Shown piece after piece: positions 44,353 to 54,223 of a DNA stretch of 64,000 nt. How positions within the stretch are numbered: the first letter of the stretch is position 1; each line of letters starts with the position of its first letter. This DNA comes from Ensifer adhaerens (GTDB taxonomy: Bacteria > Pseudomonadota > Alphaproteobacteria > Rhizobiales > Rhizobiaceae): assembly GCF_013283195.1 (NCBI RefSeq), contig NZ_JABEKT010000001.1, positions 2,987,473 through 3,051,472 on the forward strand, given 5' to 3'. The position numbers and the translations under genes are program-made. The notes under the pieces are model-generated. The model saw only the letters and a program-made list of their open reading frames with translations, did no database searches and was not told the origin of the DNA.

Positions 44353-45570
44353 TCACTGCGCCGGCGCAGGTACCAGCACGGCTTTGGGGAATGGGCTGAA
44401 GGTCAAGGCGATCATGAAGGCGCCGATGCCGATGCCCCAGGCACCGATATAGAGCCAGGCGTAGCTGGCGAAAGCGTCATAGATCAGACCACCGGCCAAG
44501 GGTCCGGTCGCCATCCCAAGGCTCCCTGCCATGGCCGTACCGCCAATCACCGTCCCCATCATCCGCTGCGGAAAATTCTCGCGCGCCAGCACCGCATAAA
44601 GCGGCATGATACCCGCATAGATGAATCCGAACAGAGCCGCCACCGCGTAGAACGCTCCCAGCGCGCTGACAAAGACATAGGCAAGCGCTCCGAATGCCTG
44701 GATCAGCAGTCCCGATACCAGGATGCGCTTGGCTCCGAACCGATCCCCGAGCAGGCCGAAGACGACGCGTCCGCCCATGCCCGCGAGCCCTTCTACGCTG
44801 TAGATCGAAACGGCGGCTATCATCGGGATGCCGCAGGTGACTGCATAGTTCACCGTGTGGAAGATCGGACCCGAATGGGTGGCGCAGCAAAAGAAGTTCG
44901 TCAACAGAAGCACAATGAACTGCGGAGACCGCACCGCCTGACCGACCGATAATGCCGATTGCGGTCCGCTATCCATTGTCGCATCGGTGTCCTGATCGTC
45001 CTGAGCCGGCGGGCGGCGCACCAGCAGCGTCGTCGGTATCATCACGACGGCAACGATGCCGGCTATGATCTGCAGCGCCGTTCTCCAGTCGTAGATGGAG
45101 ACGAGCCATGCCGCCAGCGGCGACATCGTCATCGGCGCCATGCCCATCCCGGCAGAAACCAGGGATACCGCCAGGCTGCGATGGGTATCGAACCAGCCTG
45201 TGACGCAAGCCATCATCGGCGCGAAGATCGCAGCCGTCGCCGCGCCGACGAGGAGGCCGAAGACGATCTGAAACTCGATAAGCGATGTCGCCCGGCTCGC
45301 CAGAAACAGACTTCCGGCAAGAATGACCGATCCGATCAGCACGATCGACCGCGCTCCCAGCCGGTCCGACAGGCTGCCCCAGGCGATGCTTGCCACCGCC
45401 ATGGAAACGAATCCAAGCGTCATTGCGCTGGAGACGCCGGTGACCGACCAGCCGGTGTCCTGAGAGATCGGCCGAAGAAACACGGGTAGAGAGAACATTG
45501 CGCCGATGGCGACACAGCCCAAAAGGCCGCCCGCAGCGACGATCACCCAGCGATATCGGGATTCACGCAT
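44353..45570 (-). CDS. MFS transporter, OFA (oxalate/formate antiporter)-like
   Basis: About 405 residues and 12 membrane segments. Motif A is WGSLSDRLGARSIVLIGS, repeated in the second half as VFGLLGDRFGAKRILVSG. The family resembles monocarboxylate/OFA transporters. ATG 45570 has GAGGAG at the right distance; ATG 45576 is too close to it. No metabolic gene partner adjoins. Confidence 0.88.
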   Translation of the reverse strand: MRESRYRWVIVAAGGLLGCVAIGAMFSLPVFLRPISQDTGWSVTGVSSAMTLGFVSMAVASIAWGSLSDRLGARSIVLIGSVILAGSLFLASRATSLIEFQIVFGLLVGAATAAIFAPMMACVTGWFDTHRSLAVSLVSAGMGMAPMTMSPLAAWLVSIYDWRTALQIIAGIVAVVMIPTTLLVRRPPAQDDQDTDATMDSGPQSALSVGQAVRSPQFIVLLLTNFFCCATHSGPIFHTVNYAVTCGIPMIAAVSIYSVEGLAGMGGRVVFGLLGDRFGAKRILVSGLLIQAFGALAYVFVSALGAFYAVAALFGFIYAGIMPLYAVLARENFPQRMMGTVIGGTAMAGSLGMATGPLAGGLIYDAFASYAWLYIGAWGIGIGAFMIALTFSPFPKAVLVPAPAQ

Positions 45571-45785
45571 GTGCATCTCCTCGTACCTCACCTTGGCGCC
45601 TGTGCTTCGAGTGGCCCGACATGCGCCGCCGGGCGGCATCTCCGCGCAACACGCGCCACCCCTCGGCACAAGGACGTTGCCGGGTCCGGAGATCCGACAC
45701 ATTGCCACATTTTTTGTCTGAAGGGATTTCGGTAGGACAGCCGGCACGCGGCGCCCTCACAGCGCCACAGGCCGGCTGCGCCCGG

Positions 45786-46319
45786 TCAGGCCGGGAGGCG
45801 CTGATCATAGTCCTTCATCAGCCGGCTCCAGCCGTCCCAGAAGGGCATCGGCTCGGTCCCTGTCGCACGGGCCGCCAGGATGTCGAGATGCATATGCCAG
45901 CCGGCACCGAACATCAGCATGGTGGCGCGGTCGGCAATGCTGCGATGGGTTACGGTCAAGAGCACCTTGTTGCCCACCGGCTCCAGCTCGAAGGAAACGT
46001 CGCCACTGCCGGTCCAGCTTATCGAGAGTTTTCGCGGCGGATCGAGCTCAGTGATCTGGCTTGCCATCCGGTGCTCGTCGGGAAAGCCGGCCGGGCGCTC
46101 GCCGGGCGGGTTTGTGAGTTCGTCGTTGCGCCAGACAAGTTCGACCGGCGCACCGACCTTCATCTCCATCTCACCCGACGCCAGCCACTGCCTGCGCAGG
46201 TCGCTGTCGGTCAGATAGGCCCAGACCCGCTCGATCGGGCCCGGCAAGAGCCGCGTCAACTTCAAAGTGTCCGGTTGGCTCAGCACGCCATAGGCGTCGA
46301 GGGTCGCAAGATCATTCAT
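45786..46319 (-). CDS. SRPBCC (AHSA1-like) domain protein
   Basis: 177 residues. LKLTRLLPGPIERVWAYLTDSDLRRQWLASGEME is the start of the activator-of-Hsp90-ATPase-like lipid/ligand pocket fold; TGSGDVSFELEP and WHMHLDILAARATG follow. Proteins of this family are usually paired with ArsR regulators. The start at 46319 follows AAGGAGA. The frame continues upstream without stop into an apparent ArsR remnant. Confidence 0.88.
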   Translation of the reverse strand: MNDLATLDAYGVLSQPDTLKLTRLLPGPIERVWAYLTDSDLRRQWLASGEMEMKVGAPVELVWRNDELTNPPGERPAGFPDEHRMASQITELDPPRKLSISWTGSGDVSFELEPVGNKVLLTVTHRSIADRATMLMFGAGWHMHLDILAARATGTEPMPFWDGWSRLMKDYDQRLPA

Positions 46320-46598
46320 CTGCCGTCTCCTTCTTGGGTTTGTCGTGCTTCGGTTTTTCTGGCTTGGGTCCACCGGGTCTGGATTGATCAGGCCGGCGTC
46401 AGTCGGGTGAGGTTTGGTTGAACGGGCGTTGACCTGTCCAAGGCCGATAAGGCCATCGCCTTCTGCGGATGCAGGCACGCGCTGGCGCAGCACCGTCTCG
46501 AGCCTGTCGAGACGGGCGATCCAGAAGCGTTCCTGGGCATTCGGCTCGTGGTCGGGGTGAAAGACGAACAGCATCTCGGGCACCTTTAATTCAACCAT
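46320..46598 (-). pseudogene. Apparent internally deleted ArsR-family regulator
   Basis: In frame with the SRPBCC gene and without an intervening stop. It starts MVELKVPE at the usual ArsR position (ATG 46598, inside the operator), lacks the whole winged helix, and resumes with ERFWIARLDRLETVLRQ, which resembles the C-terminal dimerisation helix of ArsR regulators paired with SRPBCC genes. A low-complexity Pro/Arg-rich stretch follows. Identification from memory of such pairs, hence moderate confidence. Confidence 0.5.
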
Positions 46599-46646
46599 TT
46601 GGTTGAACGTACGCCCACTCCAACAAATAGTCAACCAATTGGTTGA
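46590..46646 (-). promoter_or_regulatory. Two ArsR-type operators upstream of the SRPBCC gene
   Basis: TTCAACCATTTGGTTGAA (46590-46607) and TCAACCAATTGGTTGA (46631-46646) are near-identical dyads whose centres are 40 bases apart, about four helical turns. They are well preserved although no functional regulator is adjacent. Confidence 0.75.
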
Positions 46647-46811
46647 ATTACATTGGCAACTGCGCGCATGGTTCCCGAACGGCTTAGCTGCCGGGCCGGC
46701 GATCGCCGCCTCTTCAGCTGCCGTTTTCTCAACACTGCCAACAGGTTAGATACAGACGCCATCAATTAGGCTGTTGCCCCGAGGGCTCGCGTCATGAACC
46801 GGGATCTGTGT

Positions 46812-47159
46812 TCAACGCTCTGGAGCAGCGAGCCAGGCGCGCAACAGAAGGATGGAAAAGATGGCATGCAGCGCGACGGCCGGCCACAGGAGGACACCGG
46901 TCAGCCCACCTGCGACAGCGAGATAAGCAAGATACAGCGTCACGGCCACATTGTAGGCGAGCATGCCGACCAGAGGCGAACGCTGCCAGCAGGCGAGCCC
47001 CAATGCGATCAGGGCGATCCCGGCGACGCGAGCCGCCGCCGCCCCTGCGCCGACGACGGGCTCACCGAACAATAGCTCCGCCACAACAGACGGAACGATG
47101 AGCAGCGCAATCCCCGTGGCCGCCTCGCCGACGGCCGAAAACATCAGAACCGATTTCAT
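46812..47159 (-). CDS. Small four-helix membrane protein
   Basis: 115 residues from ATG 47159 (GGAGAG upstream). Four hydrophobic helices; MFSAVGEAATGIALLIVPSVV at the start resembles short DoxX-like/DUF-type proteins. The function is unknown. Confidence 0.7.
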   Translation of the reverse strand: MKSVLMFSAVGEAATGIALLIVPSVVAELLFGEPVVGAGAAAARVAGIALIALGLACWQRSPLVGMLAYNVAVTLYLAYLAVAGGLTGVLLWPAVALHAIFSILLLRAWLAAPER

Positions 47160-47235
47160 CGCGCTCTCCGGCATCTGCCTTTCATTGCGATCATGGGCGT
47201 TGGAGCGGCACGAAGACCCAAGGCTTCATCGTCGG

Positions 47236-49659
47236 TCATTCGTTCAATCTGAACGTCAGCCTGTCGATCTTGCCAGTGAACCTGAAAGGTGGATCGTAGC
47301 GATACTCGATCATGGCGACGCCGGAGCGCGTATCCAGGCCGACGTCGAACGATTCGTCCTCAGGAAACGTAATTGGCGTGGTGTGATCCATCGAATTCCT
47401 GGCCACTTCCTTGCCATCCACCGTCAAGATACCCGTGCCACCCTGCCCCAATGCCGGCCCGTCCGCCTTGAAGTCGAAGACAATGGTGTGCTTGCCGACA
47501 CCCAGTGCCGGCCCTTCCCATGTGGTCCGTTTGAGGTCGAGCAGGTTGTAGAGGAAGACGACCTTTCCGCTGCCGAACCCCAGTTCTCCCTTGCTGAGGA
47601 ACAGCCCGTAACCGCCGAACCGCCCACCCTCGGTAACGATCATGCCTTCCGCACCGCCTTCGGGTATCTCGACTTCGGCCGTGATCGTGTAGGACTTATC
47701 CAGTATTCTCGGAGCGGCACTGGGTGGCACGCCGCTGAGTTCGCCCGAATAGGTGAATTCCGCTCTTCCCGCCGTCAGGCTCGGACGAGGCGCGTTCCAG
47801 CGGGCGAGCGTGGAGTTATCCAGCGGCAGCACATCGTGCTTTGCTGCCTCCGAATAGAACAGCGCCTGCATTTCCTTGAGCTTGTCCGGCATCTTGGCAG
47901 AAAGATCGTCGAACTGGGTGGGGTCGTCCTCGACGTTGTAGAGCTCCCATTTGTATCCTGAGATCACATCGGGAGGCGTCTTGGAGCTCAGTTCCCACGG
48001 CAGGGTCGCTGGCGTCGTCGCCGCCACCCAGCCATCGTGATAAATGGCGCGATTGCCGAGCATCTCGAAATACTGGGTCGTGCGAGCGGATGGCGCCTCG
48101 GCATTGGCCTTGTCCCATGTGTACATCATGCTCACGCCATCGAAGGGGCGTTGCTGGACACCGTTGATCGTGTCCGGCGCCTGGATACCGGTCGCCTGAA
48201 GGATCGTCGGGACGATGTCGATGAAATGGTGGAACTGCCGGCGGATGCCCCCGGCGTCGGCAATGTGGCCCGGCCACGACATCGCCATGCCTTGAGCCGT
48301 CCCGCCGAAGTGCGACGGGACCTGCTTCACCCACTTGAACGGCGTGCCCATCGCCCACGCCCAACCAGCGGAAAAATGCGGGAATGTGCGGTCCGAGCCC
48401 CAGAATTCGTACCAGAGATACTGATCCTTCACCGGCACCGGAACGCCGTTGAATGTGGTGAACTCGTTCGGCGTGCCGTTGAGCGTGCCTTCGGCACTCG
48501 CGCCATTGTCGCCGCTGATGTAGATGATCAGCGTGTCATCGCGTTCGCCCAGATCCTCGACAGCCTGGATAACCCTGCCGATCTCGTTGTCGGTATAGGC
48601 GAGGTACGCTCCATAGACGTCCGCTTGCTTGGTGAAGAGCTTCTTCTGCTCGAGACTGAGGGTATCCCATTCCGGCAGTTGCTTTGGCCAAGGTGTCAGT
48701 TTGGCATTGTCGGGCATGATGCCCAGCCGCTTCTGGTTGGCAAAGATGGTCTCGCGAAGCTTGTTCCACCCCTCGTCGAAGAGATGCATATCGCCGATCT
48801 TCTTGATCCATTCCGGCGTGGGATGGTGCGGCGCGTGGGTGCCGCCGGGCACGTAGTAGACGAAGAATGGCTTGTCTGGCGCAATCTCCTTCAGCTGCTT
48901 CATGTACTGTATGGCATCGTCGGCCATGGCCGTGGTCAGGTTCCAATCGGGCTTGCCTTCAAACGGGTAGATGGCCGTGGTGTTGCGGAACAGGTTCGGT
49001 TGCCACTGGCTCGCGTCGCCGCCGACGAAGCCGTAGAAATAATCGAAACCCATCCCGCTTGGCCATTGGTCGAACGGGCCCGCCTGGCTTGACTGATAGA
49101 AGGGCGTGTTGTGGTTCTTGCCGAACCACGAGGTGGCATAGCCATGGTCCCTGAGAATGGTGCCTATGGTGCCGTTCTCCTTGCGGATGATCGAGTCATA
49201 GCCTGGGTATCCTGTCGCCATCTCGCCAACGACACCAAAGCCGGCGACGTGATGGTTGCGGCCGGTAATCAGCGCCGCGCGTGACGGTGAGCACAGCGAC
49301 GTGGAGTGAAAGTTCGTGAAACGCAGGCCTTCTTGGGCGATGCGATCAAGAGCAGGCGTCGGGACGACACCACCAAAGGTGCCGGGCGCACCAAATCCCA
49401 CATCATCGGTCATGATGAGCAGCACGTTGGGAGCACCCTGCGGCGGGACGATGCGCGGGGCCCACCAGGGCTGCGATTCCGTGGCCTTTTGATTGATCAC
49501 GCCGCCGAAGCTGGGATCAGGTTGGGGAAGCTGTTTGCCGTCAATCGTGATTGTGGCTTGCGGAGAGCCCGGGACGCCTTTGACTTCCTGCGCCAATCCC
49601 GAGATGCAACTGATGGCGAGAAAACCTGCGCCCCAAAGCACGCTGTCACGAATTTTCAT
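47236..49659 (-). CDS. Secreted type I (formylglycine) arylsulfatase
   Basis: 807 residues with a signal peptide (VLWGAGFLAISCISGLAQ). VLLIMTDDVGFGAPGTFGG supplies metal-binding Asp residues; the active-site motif is LCSPSRAALITGR with C123 to be converted to formylglycine; WFGKNHNTPFYQ and SGDNGASAEGT complete the metal site. A C-terminal beta-sandwich region (residues about 600-807) is present. It hydrolyses sulfate esters in the periplasm or outside. No maturase gene is adjacent. Confidence 0.95.
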   Translation of the reverse strand: MKIRDSVLWGAGFLAISCISGLAQEVKGVPGSPQATITIDGKQLPQPDPSFGGVINQKATESQPWWAPRIVPPQGAPNVLLIMTDDVGFGAPGTFGGVVPTPALDRIAQEGLRFTNFHSTSLCSPSRAALITGRNHHVAGFGVVGEMATGYPGYDSIIRKENGTIGTILRDHGYATSWFGKNHNTPFYQSSQAGPFDQWPSGMGFDYFYGFVGGDASQWQPNLFRNTTAIYPFEGKPDWNLTTAMADDAIQYMKQLKEIAPDKPFFVYYVPGGTHAPHHPTPEWIKKIGDMHLFDEGWNKLRETIFANQKRLGIMPDNAKLTPWPKQLPEWDTLSLEQKKLFTKQADVYGAYLAYTDNEIGRVIQAVEDLGERDDTLIIYISGDNGASAEGTLNGTPNEFTTFNGVPVPVKDQYLWYEFWGSDRTFPHFSAGWAWAMGTPFKWVKQVPSHFGGTAQGMAMSWPGHIADAGGIRRQFHHFIDIVPTILQATGIQAPDTINGVQQRPFDGVSMMYTWDKANAEAPSARTTQYFEMLGNRAIYHDGWVAATTPATLPWELSSKTPPDVISGYKWELYNVEDDPTQFDDLSAKMPDKLKEMQALFYSEAAKHDVLPLDNSTLARWNAPRPSLTAGRAEFTYSGELSGVPPSAAPRILDKSYTITAEVEIPEGGAEGMIVTEGGRFGGYGLFLSKGELGFGSGKVVFLYNLLDLKRTTWEGPALGVGKHTIVFDFKADGPALGQGGTGILTVDGKEVARNSMDHTTPITFPEDESFDVGLDTRSGVAMIEYRYDPPFRFTGKIDRLTFRLNE

Positions 49660-49814
49660 GATGTAAATCTCCCGTGGCAGGCAGATTTTTGAATTCGCTA
49701 TATTAGTTTACTCGCATATAACAATCCGAACAATGCACCAGATCAGGCCCGCGTCGCTCGCAGCCTGTGTCGAAACGAGTTGTTAAATCCCCAGCGCTAA
49801 CATGAAGGACCGTT

Positions 49815-51878
49815 GTGCGGGGTTTTGCGTTGCTGAACAATGATCTTCATTCCTCGATACGTGCCGGAGAGCAGGATCGCCGCGACGGCTTGAAGCCCGG
49901 CAATCGCTTCCTCGGCCGCGTCGTTGCGTGCAGCGGTTCGCGCGCAACCATCGCCGCCGTCGCCGAACAGGGCGAAACGTCGCTGACCGAACTCTGGTCG
50001 GTGGGCCGGCTGATTTCGATCACCGTGGGCAGGAACCGCGTCGTCGCGCTCGTCTATTCCATGCAGACTGTCGGCTCCGAATGGGGCGAAGACACCAACA
50101 ACACGTTCCGCATCGAAGTCGAGTTGATGGGCGAAGTCCATCCGGGCCCAAGCGGCCGCGAGGAGTTTTCCGCCGGCATCAGCGTTTACCCCTATCTCGG
50201 TGCGGTTGCCCACCGCATCCGCGCCGCAGATCTCGCCCGCATCTACGATTCCGGCCAGGACGATTGCTGCATCATCGGCAAGCTGACGCAGGACGAAAGC
50301 CTCGATGCGACGATCCATGTGCCGTCGATGCTCGCCAAGCATTTCGCCATCGTCGGCACCACGGGCGTCGGCAAGTCGACCGCCGTGACGCTGCTGCTCA
50401 ACAAGGCGATTGCCGCCGATCCGAAGCTGCGCGTGCTGATCCTCGATCCGCACAACGAGTTCGCCGCCGCCTTCCCCGAGCTTTCGGTCGTCATCGACCC
50501 CGAAACGCTCGACCTGCCCTTCTGGTTCTTCCGGCTGGAAGAATTCGCCGAAGTCATTTTCCGTGGCCGACCGGCCGTTCCCGAAGAGCTCGACATCCTG
50601 CGCGACGTCATCCCGGACGCGAAGAAGGCCTTCAAGGGCAGCGCCGAATCCGGCCTGATGCGGCGCCAGTCGGAAAAAAGCTCGGTGACCGCCGACACGC
50701 CAGTGCCCTATCGCATCGCCGATCTGCTGGCGCTGATCGAGGAGCGCATCGGACGGCTCGAAGGGCGAAACGACAAGCCGCACCTGCGCTCGCTCAAAGT
50801 CCGGATTATCTCGGCGATCAACGACCCGCGCTACCATTTCATGTTCTCGTCGAACACGATCTCCGACACGATCCAGGATACGATCGCCAAGGTTTTCCGC
50901 ATTCCCGGCGAAGGCCGGCCGATCTCCACCTTCCAGCTTGCCGGCATTCCTTCCGAAGTCGTCAACTCCGTCGCCTCGGTCCTTTGCCGCATGGCGTTCG
51001 AAATCGGCCTTTGGAGCAATGGCGGCATCCACATGCTGGTCGTGTGCGAAGAGGCCCACCGCTACGTGCCCGCCGATCCCTCGCTTGGCTTCCTGCCGAC
51101 GCGCCAGGCGATCGCCCGCATCGCCAAGGAAGGCCGTAAATACGGCGTCTCGCTCGGCATCATCACCCAGCGCCCGGGCGAACTCGACCCGACGATCCTG
51201 TCGCAGTGCTCGACGGTCTTTGCCATGCGGCTTGCCAACGACCGCGACCAGGACATCATCCGCTCGGCCATTCCCAACTCGTCGATCTCGACCACCAGCT
51301 TTATCTCGTCGATCGGCAACGGCGAAGCCATCGCGTTCGGCGAGGCGGTGGCGGTGCCCATGCGCATGCGCTTCGACCGCGTCAAGGAGGAGCGGCTGCC
51401 GCGCGCCCACGGGATCACCGACCGCGTGGATGAGGACGCGCCACCGACCGTCGACATTCGCTCGATCGTCAACCGCATGCGGGCGATCACCGGCCCGAAC
51501 ATCTCCAGTTTCCAGCAAAGCTATCTGGCGGCCACCGACCCCGGTGAACAGGAAGAGCGGCTCTGGGCCACGGAACTGGGACCGGAGGCCCGCGACGAGC
51601 CGGCAGAGACTGACTTCGCAGAGAGCCCTGACGAAATCGAGCCCTACCGCCCCGATATGCTGCCGCGCGCACCGGAGCCCGGCAATCCGCAGCTTGAACG
51701 CTTCAATCAGATCCGCCAGCAGCTTCTGACGGAGCCCCCCGAGCCGACGACCGGTTATCGCCCGCTGTCACCCGCCGATCCCAATGCCGCCCGCCCCGCA
51801 GCGGAGCCGCGGCGCGAAGGCTCGCTGCGCGACAGCCTTCTCAAGCGCCCGCTCGGCAGCATCATCCGCAAACCCTGA
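49815..51878 (+). CDS. HerA-type DNA-translocase ATPase (DUF87)
   Basis: 687 residues. An N-terminal beta-barrel-like HAS domain (GNRFLGRVVACSG) is followed by a FtsK/HerA ATPase: Walker A FAIVGTTGVGKSTAVTLLLN (about residues 178-197), Walker B MLVVCEEAHRYVP, and a sensor Gln/Arg region LGIITQRPGELDPTI. The C-terminal about 120 residues are proline/acidic-rich and probably disordered. GTG 49815 follows AAGGA. There is no NurA-type nuclease or other defence gene beside it. Confidence 0.9.
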   Translation: MRGFALLNNDLHSSIRAGEQDRRDGLKPGNRFLGRVVACSGSRATIAAVAEQGETSLTELWSVGRLISITVGRNRVVALVYSMQTVGSEWGEDTNNTFRIEVELMGEVHPGPSGREEFSAGISVYPYLGAVAHRIRAADLARIYDSGQDDCCIIGKLTQDESLDATIHVPSMLAKHFAIVGTTGVGKSTAVTLLLNKAIAADPKLRVLILDPHNEFAAAFPELSVVIDPETLDLPFWFFRLEEFAEVIFRGRPAVPEELDILRDVIPDAKKAFKGSAESGLMRRQSEKSSVTADTPVPYRIADLLALIEERIGRLEGRNDKPHLRSLKVRIISAINDPRYHFMFSSNTISDTIQDTIAKVFRIPGEGRPISTFQLAGIPSEVVNSVASVLCRMAFEIGLWSNGGIHMLVVCEEAHRYVPADPSLGFLPTRQAIARIAKEGRKYGVSLGIITQRPGELDPTILSQCSTVFAMRLANDRDQDIIRSAIPNSSISTTSFISSIGNGEAIAFGEAVAVPMRMRFDRVKEERLPRAHGITDRVDEDAPPTVDIRSIVNRMRAITGPNISSFQQSYLAATDPGEQEERLWATELGPEARDEPAETDFAESPDEIEPYRPDMLPRAPEPGNPQLERFNQIRQQLLTEPPEPTTGYRPLSPADPNAARPAAEPRREGSLRDSLLKRPLGSIIRKP

Positions 51879-52175
51879 GGCCGAGCGTGCCTTGGCAGGT
51901 CCTCGTCCCGGTGTCGCCCTGAAGGTGGTTCCGGGCTTGTCCGCCGGATCGTCGGCGGCTGGGACATGGCACGCGACCAAGGGCGTATTGACATCGCCAG
52001 CGGACCAATCCCGCCTGGCCAAACGGGCGCGCGGCACCGTCATGCAACCTAAGATCTGCCTCGCGTTTTCTTGCCGTTGCTAAAATACGATGACGCAGCC
52101 ACACTGGACGCATCTGAGAATCATGGCCGGGGTGCACAAGAATCGATGCATGTCGGTCGATTGAGGGGGTCGATC

Positions 52176-52982
52176 ATGCGATATGCCAGGTTGAAGTACG
52201 CCACAGCCTTGTTCGCCATATTCGCGACGACGGCGCAGGCGCAGGCGCAGGATTCGAATGCGGATCTCGCCAAGAAGCTTTCAAACCCGATTGCCTCGCT
52301 GATCAGCGTTCCTTTCCAGTTCAATTACGACCACGGCTACGGCCCTGATGACGGCAACAAGACGACCGTCAACATCCAGCCGGTCATCCCCTTTTCGCTG
52401 AACGCGGACTGGAACGTCATTTCGCGAACCATTCTGCCGGTGACGTCTCAGAACGACATCGCCGGCCCGAGCGGCTCGCAGTTCGGCCTTGGCGATACGC
52501 TGCAGAGCTTGTTTTTTTCGCCCGCCAAGCCCACCGAAAGCGGTATCATCTGGGGCGTGGGCCCGGCTTTCCTGATCCCGACGGCGACCGACGACCTGCT
52601 CGGCGGCGAAAAATGGGGCATCGGCCCGACCGTTGTTATCCTCAAGCAGGAGGGCGAATGGACCTACGGCGCGCTCGCCAACCATATCTGGTCGTTTGCC
52701 GGCAGCGACGAGCGCAACGACATCAGCTCCACCTTCCTGCAGCCGTTCCTGTCCTACACCACGCCGGACGCCTGGACTTTCACGCTCAACACCGAATCCA
52801 CCTACGACTGGAAGGCGGACGAATGGAGCGTCCCGATCAACTTCAACATCTCCAAGCTGATCACCATCGACAAGCAGCCGATCAGCCTCGGCGCCGGCGT
52901 GCGCTATTGGGCGGCAGCGCCTGACAATGGCCCGGAGGGCCTCGGCGTCCGCCTGACGATGACATTCCTGTTTCCGAAGTAA
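52176..52982 (+). CDS. Outer-membrane beta-barrel protein (transporter-like)
   Basis: 268 residues; signal peptide cleaved near AQAQAQD. The rest is amphipathic strands (FQFNYDHGYG, GVGPAFLIPTATDD, FTLNTESTYDWKAD) ending in VRLTMTFLF with a terminal aromatic, as in outer-membrane barrels. It resembles the neutral 'transporter' proteins in MetA-like pathway families. Ligand unknown. Start at ATG 52176 behind GAGGGGG. The gap 51879-52175 shows nothing. Confidence 0.8.
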   Translation: MRYARLKYATALFAIFATTAQAQAQDSNADLAKKLSNPIASLISVPFQFNYDHGYGPDDGNKTTVNIQPVIPFSLNADWNVISRTILPVTSQNDIAGPSGSQFGLGDTLQSLFFSPAKPTESGIIWGVGPAFLIPTATDDLLGGEKWGIGPTVVILKQEGEWTYGALANHIWSFAGSDERNDISSTFLQPFLSYTTPDAWTFTLNTESTYDWKADEWSVPINFNISKLITIDKQPISLGAGVRYWAAAPDNGPEGLGVRLTMTFLFPK

Positions 52983-53046
52983 TGCCCGAGATCGGGCGTA
53001 CCGCAATGCCGCGGCCGTCGTCGGGGTTGCGTGCCTGCGCGTGAAC

Positions 53047-54144
53047 TCACAGCAGTTTGGGCGGCAGCAGATACAGCGTCATGGCGAAGATCAGATAGAC
53101 CATCAGCATCAGCACGCCCACAAACCAAGCGGCACGACCGCTGTTCGTGACGATGATGGCCGTCATTGCGGCCACCAGCACCATGATTACTGCACCCGGC
53201 CAGAACTGCAGGTCCATCGGCGCCGGGCCGATGACGTAACTCAAAAGCACGAGAACAGGAGCAACGAAGAGGGCGATCTGGGCCGCACTGCCGAGCGCAA
53301 TGCCGACGCTCAGGTCCAGCCGGTTCTTGCGAGCGCCGGAAAACGCCGAGGTCATTTCTGCGGCTGCCCCGACGAGCGCAACGACGATAAAGCCCACGAA
53401 TGCGGGCGTCATTCCGAACGTCTCTGCCGCATGCTGCACCGATTCCACGAACACTTCGCTGACCAGGGCGACCGTGACCGTCACGACGGCAAGCGTAGCG
53501 AGCGCAACACTCAACGGCCAGGGAGGCTCATCCGAGGTAGCGTGCTCCGCACTGCCGAACAATTCGCGATGGCTCTTCAGGGAGAAGTACAGCCCCAACA
53601 CGTAGGTGATGATCAGCAGGATCGCCAGACCGAAGCTCAGATCCTGCATGAAGTCCGGCGCCGCCGCGAGACTATCGGCTTCGGCCATTGCCGAGGGTAC
53701 GATCAGCGCGATCGTTGCCAGGAAAAGCAGGCTCGTCTGCAGGCGAGCGCTGACGCGGTTGTAGTCCTGAACATGGTATTTCAGGCCGCCGAGCAGGAAT
53801 GACGCCCCCAGCATGAAGAGCGTGTTGCAGACGATCGCGCCGGCCAAGGAGGCTTTTACCAGCGTGTACTGACCAAGCCGCAATGCGGCGAGCGCAATGA
53901 TGAGTTCGGTCAGATTGCCGAGCGTCGCGTTGAGAAGGCTGCCGACCGTGTCGCCCGTTCTCGCGGCAACGGCTTCGGTGGCGTGGCTGAGCAAGGTTGC
54001 CAATGGAATGATCGCCAACACCGACAACAGGAACAGCAGCGTGTGCGCCTCGGGCACTGCGCTATGGGCCACCAACACCAGCGGCGCCAGAACCAGCAGC
54101 CAAAGGAGCGGAGTGTGCCGAATTTCATGCCAAAGCTGGCTCAT
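53047..54144 (-). CDS. Ca2+/H+ antiporter (CAX/ChaA family)
   Basis: About 365 residues with 11 membrane helices. The two alpha repeats GSLLNATLGNLTELIIALAAL and VGFIVVALVGAAAEMTSAFSG hold the conserved Asn/Glu ion-binding residues. It exchanges calcium for protons at the inner membrane. ATG 54144 follows GGGGGG. Confidence 0.95.
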   Translation of the reverse strand: MSQLWHEIRHTPLLWLLVLAPLVLVAHSAVPEAHTLLFLLSVLAIIPLATLLSHATEAVAARTGDTVGSLLNATLGNLTELIIALAALRLGQYTLVKASLAGAIVCNTLFMLGASFLLGGLKYHVQDYNRVSARLQTSLLFLATIALIVPSAMAEADSLAAAPDFMQDLSFGLAILLIITYVLGLYFSLKSHRELFGSAEHATSDEPPWPLSVALATLAVVTVTVALVSEVFVESVQHAAETFGMTPAFVGFIVVALVGAAAEMTSAFSGARKNRLDLSVGIALGSAAQIALFVAPVLVLLSYVIGPAPMDLQFWPGAVIMVLVAAMTAIIVTNSGRAAWFVGVLMLMVYLIFAMTLYLLPPKLL

Positions 54145-54223
54145 GATACCCCCCAAAAAGCACCGAGGCGTCTCGACCGGACTGCAGACAGATGAAGAAA
54201 ACAGGGCTCTGTTGTAGCGGCCC

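Noticed and set aside
49797-51518. 573-codon minus-strand frame opposite the HerA ATPase
   Set aside because: The plus frame has Walker motifs; the minus frame has low-complexity Asp/Arg/Gly composition typical of shadows.
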